Assembly (NCBI RefSeq): GCF_021504595.1
Contig: NZ_JACSGT010000001.1
Coordinates: forward strand, 744,001-808,000
From: Chryseobacterium indicum
GTDB taxonomy: Bacteria > Bacteroidota > Bacteroidia > Flavobacteriales > Weeksellaceae
DNA length: 64,000 bases
Reading direction: 5' to 3'
In this document: positions 9,867 through 19,761 of the stretch, in pieces
Numbering within the stretch: position 1 is the stretch's first letter
Layout of the letters: every line of letters starts with the position of its first letter
Program-made: the position numbers and the translations under genes
Notes under the pieces: model-generated
Databases searched by the model: none
Told to the model about the DNA's origin: nothing
The model's input: only the letters and a program-made list of their open reading frames with translations

Positions 9867-12854
9867 ATGAATGCTAAATTAGATAATGTAACAACCCAAT
9901 ATAGAAAGTTTAACGAAAATCAGGTACTTACAGACGGGCAGTTAAATGAATTCATAGACTATTTCGAAGATCAGGACAGGCTCTCGAGAACACTTCTCAG
10001 CGGGGTAGGAATTGTATGCGGATTTAAATCCACAATTACCAGTTCCGGTCTCATTACAGACGTTATGGAAAAAGTCGCTCCGCAAAAGGCTGAAAATGCT
10101 TTGGATACCATTGTGATTACTCAGGGAGCAGGCGTTACCACAGACGGAGATTTAATTACACTTCGTACAGGAAAAGAGAAATCTTCAGACGTTACGATAG
10201 ATTTCGATGCCAAAAATTACAGATACTTCAGAGAGTATAAAGACAAAGTGAGGTATGATCATTTCCGAATCGGAGAAGAACAGATTCCTTTATTGGAACT
10301 GGCAACCGATGACGAACTGAAGCAAATGAAAGTTAAAGGATTAGATACAGGAAGTTTTAAAGACATTAAAACTCTGGAAAAACTGAATGAAAAAATCATC
10401 ATCCTTTATCTGGAAAGCTACTCTAATGATGAAACACCTTGTGAAGATGCGGATTGTGATAACACCGGAGCAGAGCAGGTTTCTGATCTTAAAGTGCTTT
10501 TGGCAGATTTTCAGTCTGTTTCCGATCTTATGGCGAATGGAAATGAAAAAGATACGCTGTATAAAATTCATAATTCTTACGAAGAGCTTTTTGACCGCTT
10601 ACCAAATATTGAAGCGAAAAGAGTAATTCTTGATCCTAAAATTGAAACTGCCGGTCAGCTAAAAGCAAGATTTCGCAGCGCTATGGATTCTGTTACCAGA
10701 TTGTCTGAAGGTTTTGAGGCAATTGCAGGTACTTTTAAAATAGACATGAACTTCAGTGGCTTATCGCTCTTCAACAAACTGAATACCCTGTTGTCTGCAT
10801 CTTCCCCAAGACTGGATGATTTTCAGTACAGATATGATCTCCTGAAAGATCTTATTGATACCTACAACGAAATAAAAGGGCTTATCTTACATCTGAATGC
10901 AGAATGTTGTCCTTCTATTGCGTCATTCCCTAAACATTTGATGTTGGGATATGCCGGAGGCTCTTTGGAACTGGGAGAATATGCGGCTTTCCGTCACGGA
11001 TTCTATCATTCTCCCATCACAACTCAGGATGATGAAAATTATGAAAGGCTGATATTGCTTGCCAATCGTTTTGTGCAGAAAATCAACGGATTTCAATCGT
11101 ATGTAGGACCCGTTAAAATTACACCATCCAATCTTTATGTAAGATTAGGAGAAAAAGCAATTCCATATTATTATAACGTAGATAAGACTTTACTGGATAA
11201 ATGGAATTTTGAAAAAACAAAGACAGACAGAGAAACCTATAATTTAAGTTATCATACTGCGAACTTATCATCAGAAGATCATATTCAGAATCCCCTGAAT
11301 TATAATATCGACAACAATGATTTCTACAGAATTGAAGGACATCTTGAACTGCCATACGAAACAGCGGTACAGAATATTAATGATCTTAAAGTAAAGTACG
11401 GACTGGCTTTTGACGTTAGCGTTTTACTTTTAAATAATGGTAAAAAAACGGATGATACCTCTGAAGAGCCCAGAAAAGTTTCTATTGAAGAACTCAGAAA
11501 TAAATTATTATCCATTTCCAATGAGATCAGCAAAGAAGCTGGCGATCCTAAAAATGCGCTCCTTAATTTATCGAAATTAGACAGTGATCTTAAATTATTG
11601 AATAAAGCTAAATTTGAAACCCCTTCCGGAACATCAGATGACGTTACGATTGTAAAAGAAGATCCCAGAAAAGAAGAAATTTCTACAGAACTTTTAAGCG
11701 ATTTTTTAGAAAGAAAATCCGGCTTGGAGCATCTTTCCGGTGTAGAACCGGGCGGAACATTTGTTTTGATTGCAGAGTCGAAGGCAAACAATCAGGTTAT
11801 TGCAGACTTCTCATTGCCTTATTTATGCTGTTCTAAAAAAGATCCTGTGTTCTTATCATTACCTTCAGGTAAACTTTGCCAAAATGAAAAACCGGTTCTT
11901 ATGACAATCGTTCCTTTGGATGGTCAGGTAAAAGCATTTGTAAACGGAACAGAAATATCCGCCATTACCCAGACCGGAGGACAAAGTTATTTTGATCCGG
12001 CATTGGTTGGCGCAGCTTATCTTGGACAAACCATTACTTTCACAGTTAATGATGATCCTGTGGATACTCAAATGGTTGTTTACAAAAAACCAGAAATTGT
12101 ATATGTAGCTTCAGGTTCCATAACATATAGTACTCCTACTACAGATCCTAACACCACAGACCCGGATGCAACAGTAGAATTTGATGTCACTGGAGATTTT
12201 ACAGATCTTGATTTTACTTGGAATTTTGGTGATGGTAGCCCGATACATTATAACGAATTACCAACTAACAAAAAGACTCACACTTATAATCTTGTTTCCG
12301 GACAGGAGGAAACTTTTCATCCAACACTTACGGTAACAAACAAAAATGGATGTAGTAATGTATATGAATTGAGTCCTCTAAAATTAAAAGGACAATCAAC
12401 CATTGCTTGTTTAAGTGGAATGAGGATTGTCGTTCAGTTTAGATATGGTCCAGACGGTACCCATACTTGTAATCGAGCTAGTTTTAATCTATTAGGAAAC
12501 GGAGTATTGATAGAGGGTACAAAACCATATTCAGATCCTGTGATAAAAGGGAATATTCATTTAAGTAATACGAAAGGAAATCAAGACGCGGGTAATATTA
12601 TTCCGGGCGGTCATCCATCAAGTAGATATAATGAAATTATTATAACGCAAGAAGAAGCGGAAGCGTTAGCAGCAGGAGCGAATGAAGGATTTGTACAATT
12701 TTCACTGGATTGTGCAATGCCTCCTAGCATTGGATGTCATACAGGTGTTGCTTTTACTCAGTTATTTTTAGCAAACGATTCTACACCTATTTATTCTGGC
12801 TATCCTGATGGAAATTTCTTAGAAATCAATCCTTGTACAGGAGTGACAAGATAA
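9867..12854 (+). CDS. Giant eCIS structural protein with PKD domain (paralogue 1)
   Basis: 995 residues. The N-terminus reads TQYRKFNENQVLTDGQLNEF, followed by a YFEDQDRLSR..LLSGVGIVCGF block also present in the next gene. A PKD-like Ig fold lies at about 755-835 (DFTWNFGDGSP, then HTYNLVSGQEETFHPTLTV). The last about 130 residues form a separate Cys-containing domain with no family I recognise. There is no signal peptide or membrane segment. From about base 12110 the DNA reads more AT-rich than the core, suggesting a replaced C-terminus. Role unknown; perhaps a surface or fibre-like part attached to the baseplate. Confidence 0.65.
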   Translation: MNAKLDNVTTQYRKFNENQVLTDGQLNEFIDYFEDQDRLSRTLLSGVGIVCGFKSTITSSGLITDVMEKVAPQKAENALDTIVITQGAGVTTDGDLITLRTGKEKSSDVTIDFDAKNYRYFREYKDKVRYDHFRIGEEQIPLLELATDDELKQMKVKGLDTGSFKDIKTLEKLNEKIIILYLESYSNDETPCEDADCDNTGAEQVSDLKVLLADFQSVSDLMANGNEKDTLYKIHNSYEELFDRLPNIEAKRVILDPKIETAGQLKARFRSAMDSVTRLSEGFEAIAGTFKIDMNFSGLSLFNKLNTLLSASSPRLDDFQYRYDLLKDLIDTYNEIKGLILHLNAECCPSIASFPKHLMLGYAGGSLELGEYAAFRHGFYHSPITTQDDENYERLILLANRFVQKINGFQSYVGPVKITPSNLYVRLGEKAIPYYYNVDKTLLDKWNFEKTKTDRETYNLSYHTANLSSEDHIQNPLNYNIDNNDFYRIEGHLELPYETAVQNINDLKVKYGLAFDVSVLLLNNGKKTDDTSEEPRKVSIEELRNKLLSISNEISKEAGDPKNALLNLSKLDSDLKLLNKAKFETPSGTSDDVTIVKEDPRKEEISTELLSDFLERKSGLEHLSGVEPGGTFVLIAESKANNQVIADFSLPYLCCSKKDPVFLSLPSGKLCQNEKPVLMTIVPLDGQVKAFVNGTEISAITQTGGQSYFDPALVGAAYLGQTITFTVNDDPVDTQMVVYKKPEIVYVASGSITYSTPTTDPNTTDPDATVEFDVTGDFTDLDFTWNFGDGSPIHYNELPTNKKTHTYNLVSGQEETFHPTLTVTNKNGCSNVYELSPLKLKGQSTIACLSGMRIVVQFRYGPDGTHTCNRASFNLLGNGVLIEGTKPYSDPVIKGNIHLSNTKGNQDAGNIIPGGHPSSRYNEIIITQEEAEALAAGANEGFVQFSLDCAMPPSIGCHTGVAFTQLFLANDSTPIYSGYPDGNFLEINPCTGVTR

Positions 12855-12937
12855 CAATTAAATATAGCTTCATGGATAATGTGATTGTCTGTGAAGCATA
12901 TTTAAAAATCTTAACAAATCATTAAAAATGAACAATA

Positions 12938-15900
12938 ATGAATAATCAATTAAATAATATACCGGAGAAATACCGGAACTTTATTCAATTAAGTGATATA
13001 TCGACCCGGTACCGCAAATTCAGCAAAGGACAATACATTGAGTATACTCAGTTCAATGAGTTTTTAGACTTTTTTGAGGATCAGGATCGCTTATCCAGAG
13101 TAATGCTTCAGGGGGTAGGTATAGTATGTGGTTTTAAACCTGAGCTTACCTATTCCAATAAAAAACTCAACAGCATAAAACTTTCGCAGGGAGTCGCAGT
13201 TACAACAGACGGAGATTTGCTAACCCTGAATAATACGAGTAAGGTAAGTGAAGAGTTATATGTAAGTGATCTAAAGACAATCAGTATTGATAGTAAAGAA
13301 TATACTCATTTTAAAAAATACGACAATTTTAAAGTAAACTATCCTGCATTTTATGATGAAAACGGAGGACAGATTGAACTTTGGGAACTGGCTACAGCTC
13401 AGGAAGCAACTTCAGATTTTCAGCAGGTAGCCAACTTTACGGATCTCGAAGATCAATACCTGATGCTCTATCTGGAAAGCTATGAAAAAGAAGTAAAACC
13501 TTGCAGGGGAGTAGATTGTGACAATCATGGAATCCAGCAGATCCGAAATCTAAAAGTATTGGTTACAAACGAACAGGGTGTTAATTATATTCTTCAGAAA
13601 GACCGTATTCAGCCGCATCCGTTATTTATAGAGGATATATTAGGCTCGGTAAAGCAGGAACGCGTTATTCTGGAAAGACTTATTAAAGAAAAGGGAATTG
13701 AAGCACAATTTTCCTTTGCAGATTTAAAAAGTCTTTACACAGAAGTTTTGGAAAGAAACAACTATGGTGAACTTGTTTTTAAAAAAATCAGCGAAATTTC
13801 TAAATTGTTTAGACTTTCTGTTGCAGATCATCCTTCCTTTAAAAAAGTTTTGGAAAGATGTCTTAACCTGCCATCGGGTTTTCAGTATGCTTATGATGTG
13901 ATAAAAGATTTAGCGGATACGTATTCGGAAATTATCAGGCTACTTCCTAAAACATTTACAAAATGTCTTCCCGATTTTGCTTCTTTTCCTAAACATATTA
14001 TGCTGGGGAAATTAAATTCACAAACGAAGCTGGACTCTTCAAGACATCAGTTTTACAATTCACCGGTCTTGGATGATGAAAAGGCGATGCAGAAAGTTAA
14101 AACATTAATTAGCCGTTTCAATCTGCAGGTACAGAATTTTAAATATCCAAACCGCCATGTAGAAGTAATTGAGAGTGATATACCAATAGAAGCGGAATCC
14201 GCCATTAAAATTACTCCGTCTCAAAAGTCAGACCTTTTAGGAAATAGAGCGATCCCATTCTATTACAGAATTACTGATGAGTTTCTGAAAGTCTGGGATT
14301 TCAATAAGATACGAACTCCGTCGTTCCGTAATAATGCAGGCTATAATGCGGGTATGTTTTCACAGGAAGCCTATGTAAAGAAACCATTGGATTTTGACAT
14401 GGACAGAACTCCGTTTTATAATATTGAAGGACATCAGGGAATGCATTATCAGGATGCTTTTGATGAAATAAAAAAGATCAGAGACAAACAGCAGCTGGGA
14501 TTTGATATTATGCTTTTGTCATTTAAAGAATTATTGAAAAATAAAGATTTTTCAAAAGCTTACTTTAATGAATATATCGATAAATATTCGGGTTTAGAAC
14601 ATAAACACGGAGTTGCAAAAGGAGGTACTTTTATCATGGTGTATGATCATATTGGGAGAGATGAAGTTATTGTTGCAGATTTCTCGCTTCCGTATATCTG
14701 CTGTACGCCAAAAGTGAAGATTAATCTGACTTTGCCTGATACGACTATTTGTGCCAAAGCAGAGAAAATTCCGTTTACGGTATTCCCTTTCAATGGCATC
14801 GTAACGGCAAATGTAGATTCTGATCTGAATGGCGGAGTACAATTAATTGATGGATTGTATTTCTTTGATCCTGCATCGGTAAGTCAGGAATTACATAACC
14901 AGCCAATTAGCTTTAGCGTTAATGGAAAATCTACAGATTGTACCATTACAGTGATTACAGAACCGCAGGTGAGAATTGTCGTGGAGAAAGTTGATCTTCC
15001 TGAGTCTGATTCAACATCAACTGTTGTGAAATTTAAAATAACAGGAGATCACTTCATGGATTATCAGTATAGCTGGGATTTCCTTGATAACGGAAGTCAG
15101 GTAATTCAAAATCCGGATTCAGAAGGTTTTGTTACTCATACATTCAATAATCTTTCTCCGAGAAAAATTCCGAACATAAAAGTAAAAGTTATTGGAGGCG
15201 GATGTGAACAGAATATAGTTATTGAAAAGTGGTATAATAATGTTCCAAGTAATATTTCTGTTAATGCAGGAGCGGATCAGACATTTGTCCAATCAAATCT
15301 AGGATATGGAACTCCGGTTTTAAGAAAAATTAAAAATATAGGTTCTCCTCCTAATTACGGTGCACATGCTAATCCTAATGATAAATTTTTGATAGAGTTA
15401 GGTATAGAAGATGGTGCAGGTACTGATATCAATACATGTAGACTGTACTATAAAAAACAATCTAGCAGTCAATGGTATTCAGATGGGAGTTCGGTTTATA
15501 ATGGTACACAAACAGAAATACTTTTTAATAATATAGTCAATCAGGGTGAGATTCTGGATTTTAAACTTGGGGTTTATATTTCGGGTAGTACAACAGAAAT
15601 ATTTAGTAATCAATTAAGTTTATCTTATTATGAAATTAATAATGCAACAGAAGGGGAAATAAGATTTCCTGATGAATGGATCACTCCGAACTCAGTTCAG
15701 TCTGTTCTTACCCCATTCATTATTAATTTAAATGGTAGCGTTCAGTTATCTGGCAGTACTTTAAACTCTGTTTTATGGGAAGTGATATCTGGTCCGTCAG
15801 GTGCAGCATTCAGTTTTGGTAATAGTACAAATGCAGTAACAACTTTTTCAACAAATACTTATGGTACCTACATATTAAGATTATCCGCTAGTAATTCTTC

Positions 15901-16978
15901 TGCACAGAGTTCATCTGATGAAGTTACTATAGTAATAAACCGGCAGATGAACACCTCTCCTGTAGCTGTGGCGACATGGAATGATGGAACAGATGGTATT
16001 CTAACCGTTGAGTGGGATACTTATGATCCTTACAGTGGTACTTGGTATGGCTTTTATCAAGCTCAATTATCGGGTTCGGCTTCTTCCGATTCGGATGGCA
16101 ATATAGTAGGCTACTATTGGCAGTATAATTTAAATGGATCAGGATGGAATGATTTAGAAACTGCTTCTCCTGCATTTCCGAATGTACCAACTCCTGTAAA
16201 ATCAATAGAAACAAATGGTAATTGGAAGTTTAGGGTTAAAGTGAAAGACGATTTTGGAACTATTAGTAATTGGAGTAATGAGTTAATTCTGAATATTACA
16301 GATACTAAAACTGGCATACCATCAAATCTTTTTGCATTAAATATTTTATACGGAGGTTTAGGATATTATAATACACAGGCACAACTAAATAATTCTTCTG
16401 CTAATAAAATACATAAATTGGTTGTAAAAACAATTTCGTATACAAATACGGTTGGTAATATAGCAACAGATAAATTTTTATTAAGAATAGAAGGAAATGG
16501 AACTCTTCAATATAGCACACCTGCTGTCGGAGTTGAGAGAGATATTACTTCAGTTATGAATGATAATATGTTAATAACAATAGATTTAGATTATCCGATT
16601 CCTGCTAAAAACGCAATAATTAAATTTATTGCTTACGATACAAATAATAATATAATGGACACAAAAACCATTAAAATGGGTAATTCTGGAAATGCTATTG
16701 CTTACGTATCCAACGGAAATAGTATGTCTTTCCCAATAAAAGTAAATTCAAATAAAAAAGTGAAGGTTATTGTTAATGGTAGTGTAAATATGAATCCTGG
16801 CTGGAATGTATCATTGGCTAACGGACTTAATCCTGCGTCTGAAACACATAATTTGGTTTCAAATGAAGCAAAGACTTTTAATTTAGTTTTAATTCCGGGA
16901 AATACTTATTATTTGATGAGTAATTCGATACAAGGACCAACAGGAACCAGTGCAACAGTGGAATTAATTGATTCTTAA
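12938..16978 (+). CDS. Giant eCIS structural protein with PKD/Ig-like domains (paralogue 2)
   Basis: 1346 residues. The first about 650 residues are paralogous to the preceding protein (STRYRKFSKGQYIEYTQFNE, then the shared FEDQDRLSR..LQGVGIVCGF block). The C-terminal half is longer: a PKD-like domain near 690-770 (YQYSWDFLDNGSQ), further Ig/PKD-like units near 890-1010 and 1020-1120 (SGSASSDSDGNIVGYYWQY), and an unrecognised strand-rich end. Repeated Ig domains are typical of adhesive or spacing modules on tail particles. A terminator follows, ending the structural operon. Tail tape-measure or fibre function cannot be assigned from sequence alone. Confidence 0.65.
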   Translation: MNNQLNNIPEKYRNFIQLSDISTRYRKFSKGQYIEYTQFNEFLDFFEDQDRLSRVMLQGVGIVCGFKPELTYSNKKLNSIKLSQGVAVTTDGDLLTLNNTSKVSEELYVSDLKTISIDSKEYTHFKKYDNFKVNYPAFYDENGGQIELWELATAQEATSDFQQVANFTDLEDQYLMLYLESYEKEVKPCRGVDCDNHGIQQIRNLKVLVTNEQGVNYILQKDRIQPHPLFIEDILGSVKQERVILERLIKEKGIEAQFSFADLKSLYTEVLERNNYGELVFKKISEISKLFRLSVADHPSFKKVLERCLNLPSGFQYAYDVIKDLADTYSEIIRLLPKTFTKCLPDFASFPKHIMLGKLNSQTKLDSSRHQFYNSPVLDDEKAMQKVKTLISRFNLQVQNFKYPNRHVEVIESDIPIEAESAIKITPSQKSDLLGNRAIPFYYRITDEFLKVWDFNKIRTPSFRNNAGYNAGMFSQEAYVKKPLDFDMDRTPFYNIEGHQGMHYQDAFDEIKKIRDKQQLGFDIMLLSFKELLKNKDFSKAYFNEYIDKYSGLEHKHGVAKGGTFIMVYDHIGRDEVIVADFSLPYICCTPKVKINLTLPDTTICAKAEKIPFTVFPFNGIVTANVDSDLNGGVQLIDGLYFFDPASVSQELHNQPISFSVNGKSTDCTITVITEPQVRIVVEKVDLPESDSTSTVVKFKITGDHFMDYQYSWDFLDNGSQVIQNPDSEGFVTHTFNNLSPRKIPNIKVKVIGGGCEQNIVIEKWYNNVPSNISVNAGADQTFVQSNLGYGTPVLRKIKNIGSPPNYGAHANPNDKFLIELGIEDGAGTDINTCRLYYKKQSSSQWYSDGSSVYNGTQTEILFNNIVNQGEILDFKLGVYISGSTTEIFSNQLSLSYYEINNATEGEIRFPDEWITPNSVQSVLTPFIINLNGSVQLSGSTLNSVLWEVISGPSGAAFSFGNSTNAVTTFSTNTYGTYILRLSASNSSAQSSSDEVTIVINRQMNTSPVAVATWNDGTDGILTVEWDTYDPYSGTWYGFYQAQLSGSASSDSDGNIVGYYWQYNLNGSGWNDLETASPAFPNVPTPVKSIETNGNWKFRVKVKDDFGTISNWSNELILNITDTKTGIPSNLFALNILYGGLGYYNTQAQLNNSSANKIHKLVVKTISYTNTVGNIATDKFLLRIEGNGTLQYSTPAVGVERDITSVMNDNMLITIDLDYPIPAKNAIIKFIAYDTNNNIMDTKTIKMGNSGNAIAYVSNGNSMSFPIKVNSNKKVKVIVNGSVNMNPGWNVSLANGLNPASETHNLVSNEAKTFNLVLIPGNTYYLMSNSIQGPTGTSATVELIDS

Positions 16979-17023
16979 TTTGATATTTACTAATTTAACG
17001 GATTAAGTTATCTTGTAAAAAAT

Positions 17024-17054
17024 AAAAATCCTCAAAATTTCTTGAGGATTTTTA
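17024..17054 (+). terminator. Bidirectional terminator ending the structural operon
   Basis: AAAATCCTCAA pairs with TTGAGGATTTT around a six-base loop, with T runs in both directions. It separates the eCIS operon from the convergent repressor gene. Confidence 0.85.
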
Positions 17055-17074
17055 TTCTATGATAAAGCTTTCTA

Positions 17075-17737
17075 TCACCTTCTGTTATTTTTACGCCTTG
17101 TACTGATGATATTGAAGAGCTTGGCAACATCCTGAAGATGAATTTCAAAATCTTCGTAATATTCATTCAGAGAATGAAGCGTGATAATGCCTCGTTCCAC
17201 ATCATGATTAATGATTCTTTTCACGAGAATCCCTTTTTCTTTGTGTACAATGACAAAATCCCATTTATCATAATGCAGCTTGCTCATCCAGTAATCCTGG
17301 CGGATATTTCTGCATAAAATAATATCGCCTTCAAGGTAACTTTCGTAGGAGCCGTCGTCCATACTGTCTCCCCGAACTTCAAAGCACATATATTCGCCGC
17401 GGTGTTCCACATCATCACTGAAAGGAATCGTGGGTAAACTTTCTATATATTCCTCGTCCGCAAACCTGCTCAGATATCCGGCTTGTGCGTATTGGTTCGC
17501 CAGCGGAACGTACATGATCTTTAGATCCGAATAAGCAACCGGCGATGCGCTGTTATTAGGTTTCTGTTGCTGTTCCTGCAGCATGTTTTTTACAAAATAA
17601 GCAGTGGTTTCCGGTATTTTTCTTTCGCCTTTTTCCCAGTACTGAACGGCTCTCGTACCAACTCCTATCGCCTCGGCGATCTCAGCCTGCTTCATTTTTA
17701 GTTTCTTTCTGATCTCTTTGAATTCTAAGTTGGTCAT
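17075..17737 (-). CDS. XRE/S24 LexA-like phage-type repressor
   Basis: 220 residues starting at the ATG 17735-17737 (MTNLEFKEIRKKLKM); the frame is open further upstream, but that part would run through the operator. Residues about 1-60 are an XRE helix-turn-helix (QAEIAEAIGVGTRAVQYWEKG). The C-terminal half is an S24 peptidase-like dimerisation domain: GDSMDDGSYESYLEGDIILC has the Ser of the Ser-Lys dyad, and VIVHKEKGILVKRI supplies a plausible Lys. Such repressors self-cleave upon RecA activation and control prophages. Next to an eCIS it may control particle or lysis genes. The coupling is inference; the family call is firm. Confidence 0.88.
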   Translation of the reverse strand: MTNLEFKEIRKKLKMKQAEIAEAIGVGTRAVQYWEKGERKIPETTAYFVKNMLQEQQQKPNNSASPVAYSDLKIMYVPLANQYAQAGYLSRFADEEYIESLPTIPFSDDVEHRGEYMCFEVRGDSMDDGSYESYLEGDIILCRNIRQDYWMSKLHYDKWDFVIVHKEKGILVKRIINHDVERGIITLHSLNEYYEDFEIHLQDVAKLFNIISTRRKNNRR

Positions 17738-17794
17738 TTTGATATGTTTATCGTTATTTATGAAAAAATACGCAAAATATTTTTCTTTTTTATT

Positions 17795-17823
17795 TTGAAA
17801 TACGAACAATGTTCGTATATTTG
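17795..17823 (+). promoter_or_regulatory. Promoter with embedded repressor operator
   Basis: A TTG at 17795-17797 and TATATTTG at 17816-17823, with 18 bases between, match the Bacteroidetes promoter pattern (TTG, then TAnnTTTG) on the + strand. The spacer and -7 box overlap a perfect palindrome at 17800-17818 (ATACGAAC-AAT-GTTCGTAT). It lies 62 bases upstream of the repressor start on the other strand, so bound repressor could block the + strand promoter and its own gene. Confidence 0.65.
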
Positions 17824-18263
17824 TCTCGTTGTTAAAACAGAATACGGCAAATGTACAAAAATTATCACAACAATTTAATAGATATTTGATGCTTTTTAAT
17901 TTTTTTTTGGTTTAATATAGGTTATTAATCAAATATTTAAAATTGTTTATGTACTTTTTGTTGACAGACAGAAGATAAGTTTCAATAATAGAAATCACTG
18001 TAAAAAGTGCGTTTTTATATTGATATGAATATTTTTATTATTGATTTTAAATTCTTTTTTCCGAAAAATGTGCATTTTTTAAACTGTAATGCGAACATTT
18101 GCTGTTTTGTTTTAACGACCATAAACACAGACCGTGAAAATGTAAGACAAAGCTGCTGTTCAGATTATAAAATATCGATTCATTATAACTGTCAGTAATA
18201 ATTTAAATACATTCCGAAGCGGGGAATCTGAGTTTGCAGAAAGAAATTCATTCTTTAATATGA
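17824..18263. other. Intergenic region, no gene seen
   Basis: AT-rich stretch after the operator-promoter. An open frame at 18007-18198 has no recognisable features and is rejected. It probably includes the 5' leader of the rightward transcript. Confidence 0.5.
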
Positions 18264-18439
18264 ATTTGTTTAAACTTTTTTAAATAAAAATATTCTTGTT
18301 GGAAGAAGCAAAGACGCAAGATTTTATTGATCTCAAATCTTTTGAGGCGCAGGAAAATCCAGGATTTTCAATAAGGATTGATGCTTAATTTTATCGCAGA
18401 TAAAATCTTTGCGCTGTTGCTATTAAGTTTAAACAAATT
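18264..18439. mobile_element. MITE-like element with 15-bp perfect inverted ends
   Basis: AATTTGTTTAAACTT at 18264-18278 is repeated in perfect inversion at 18425-18439, bounding 176 bases with no gene. The interior carries 'GCAAAGACGCAAGATTTT'-type text and its complement near the other end, a style I associate with interspersed repeats in Chryseobacterium genomes. The ends share TGTTTAAACTT with the terminal repeats of the IS5-family element found four times in this window. No convincing target duplication is visible. Confidence 0.6.
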
Positions 18440-18669
18440 GTATATGAAGATACTTTTCGCAGACGAAGGAAAATAAAATTCAGGGAGACAGGCCGATGAA
18501 ACTGCGCTGGAAAATATAGGAAGCCGACTTCTGGGAATTAAAATCAAACAATATCATTAAACATCTTTTCAGAGGCAGAATTTAAGCCTTTGCGGGATTT
18601 TACTGACTCAACTGATCAAAAAAAGACACGAAAAATTATTTTATTAAAACAACTTTTAACCTTTTAAAT

Positions 18670-18978
18670 ATGAAACGTAGTAAAGAACTTGTAGAGAAAA
18701 GAAAAGACTTTGTCAACGATTATGTAAAACGCAATCAGGACAAGCAAATGAAAGTTATTGTAACCGAACTTACGGAGATGCTGTTTTTGTCGGAAAGAAC
18801 CATTTACAACATCATTCAGGAGTAAAACGGAAAAACAAAAGTCATTAAAGATCCGCATTTCGGGCGGCTTCCTCAGGACAATCTTTTACAACTGATCCAC
18901 CATCACAAAAAATTAGAGCCGGAAAATTATATTCTAAAAAGCTTAAGACCAAGCAGCCGCACAGTTCAGTGCTTCTAA
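18670..18978 (+). pseudogene. Small HTH protein gene with in-frame stop
   Basis: ATG 18670 opens a 51-residue frame (MKRSKELVEKRKDFVNDYVK, ending LSERTIYNIIQE) with a helix-turn-helix look at its end. A TAA at 18823-18825 stops it, but the same frame stays open to 18978 with sensible, basic coding text (KTKVIKDPHFGRLPQDNLLQ). The simplest reading is one regulator of about 100 residues broken by a nonsense mutation. Alternatively the short product is the functional one. It lies between the repressor/promoter and the holin-like gene. Confidence 0.5.
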
Positions 18979-19176
18979 TTCAATCTGCCCATCAGATCAA
19001 TAAAAGATTGTCTTTTCATTATCCATTTAATTTATAGAGAACAACAGCAAGGTAAAAACTGTTTACTTTCCGGAACGATGCTTTTAAGGCTAAAGACAAG
19101 CCTGCAATACAATGGTTTCGAAAGTAACAGAAAGAAATTGAAAATTAAAAATCAGCATTAATAAATTTTGGTAGTC

Positions 19177-19347
19177 ATGGAAAAAGAAGAGAACAACAAA
19201 ATTAAAGAAAACTTAGAAAAATTTCAGGATCCCGATAGAGACATCAGTGATCTTATAGACGAGCTGGCTTACCTCAGCGAAAACGAAAACATCGAAACGA
19301 GCAGAAAATTTCTGGATGATATGTATATGCTCGATCAGGACGATTAA
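19177..19347 (+). CDS. Small acidic hypothetical protein
   Basis: 56 residues, strongly acidic (MEKEENNKIKENLEKFQDPD; ends DDMYMLDQDD), predicted helical, no membrane segment. The start is the ATG at 19177. It precedes the holin-like gene by about 50 bases on the same strand. I do not recognise the family. In phage-like regions small acidic proteins next to holins are often regulators or antiholins, but nothing in this sequence shows that. Confidence 0.55.
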   Translation: MEKEENNKIKENLEKFQDPDRDISDLIDELAYLSENENIETSRKFLDDMYMLDQDD

Positions 19348-19395
19348 CAACTTAGCGTTGTAAAAAATCAATTTTAATGAATAACAATATGAAGA

Positions 19396-19761
19396 ATGAA
19401 TTTAGATAGTATAAAAGCCCTCCTCATCGGAACTGCCATTGCATTTTCGGGAGGACTGTTAAGAGTATTGATCTCCATACAGAACAAAGAAAAAAAGAGG
19501 CCTTGGGAACATATCATCACCTTAATTATCGTGATTATTGTCGGTTTCACCATGAGCTATGTCATGAAAAGTGCCGAACTCCACAACAAATGGTATTCTA
19601 CAGGAATATTGTTTGTACTCGGTTATGGCTACGACAAGTTCCTGAAAATGATTACCACCAATCTTCCCAACTGGATTGATACAACCATGAATCTTTACAT
19701 CGGAAACCAGCCAAACAGACAGCCTGAAGAAGAAAAAGAGAAGAAAGAAGAGATAAAATAA
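19396..19761 (+). CDS. Holin-like three-helix membrane protein
   Basis: 121 residues. Three hydrophobic segments at about 7-26 (ALLIGTAIAFSGGLLRVLIS), 38-57 (EHIITLIIVIIVGFTMSYVM) and 66-85, then a highly charged tail (QPEEEKEKKEEIK). Small size, three segments and a charged C-terminus fit phage holins, which breach the inner membrane to let endolysin through. A lysozyme gene and a spanin-like lipoprotein gene lie at the far end of the same eCIS locus. I base the holin call on architecture and context; no specific holin family signature is claimed. Confidence 0.6.
   Translation: MNLDSIKALLIGTAIAFSGGLLRVLISIQNKEKKRPWEHIITLIIVIIVGFTMSYVMKSAELHNKWYSTGILFVLGYGYDKFLKMITTNLPNWIDTTMNLYIGNQPNRQPEEEKEKKEEIK

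Noticed and set aside
17738..17809. N-terminal extension of the S24 repressor
   Set aside because: It would start within the operator and has no HTH-family match; the ATG at 17737 fits the XRE family start.
18823..18825. Recoded (readthrough) stop in the small HTH gene
   Set aside because: TAA is the least likely readthrough codon and no supporting structure was seen; nonsense mutation preferred.
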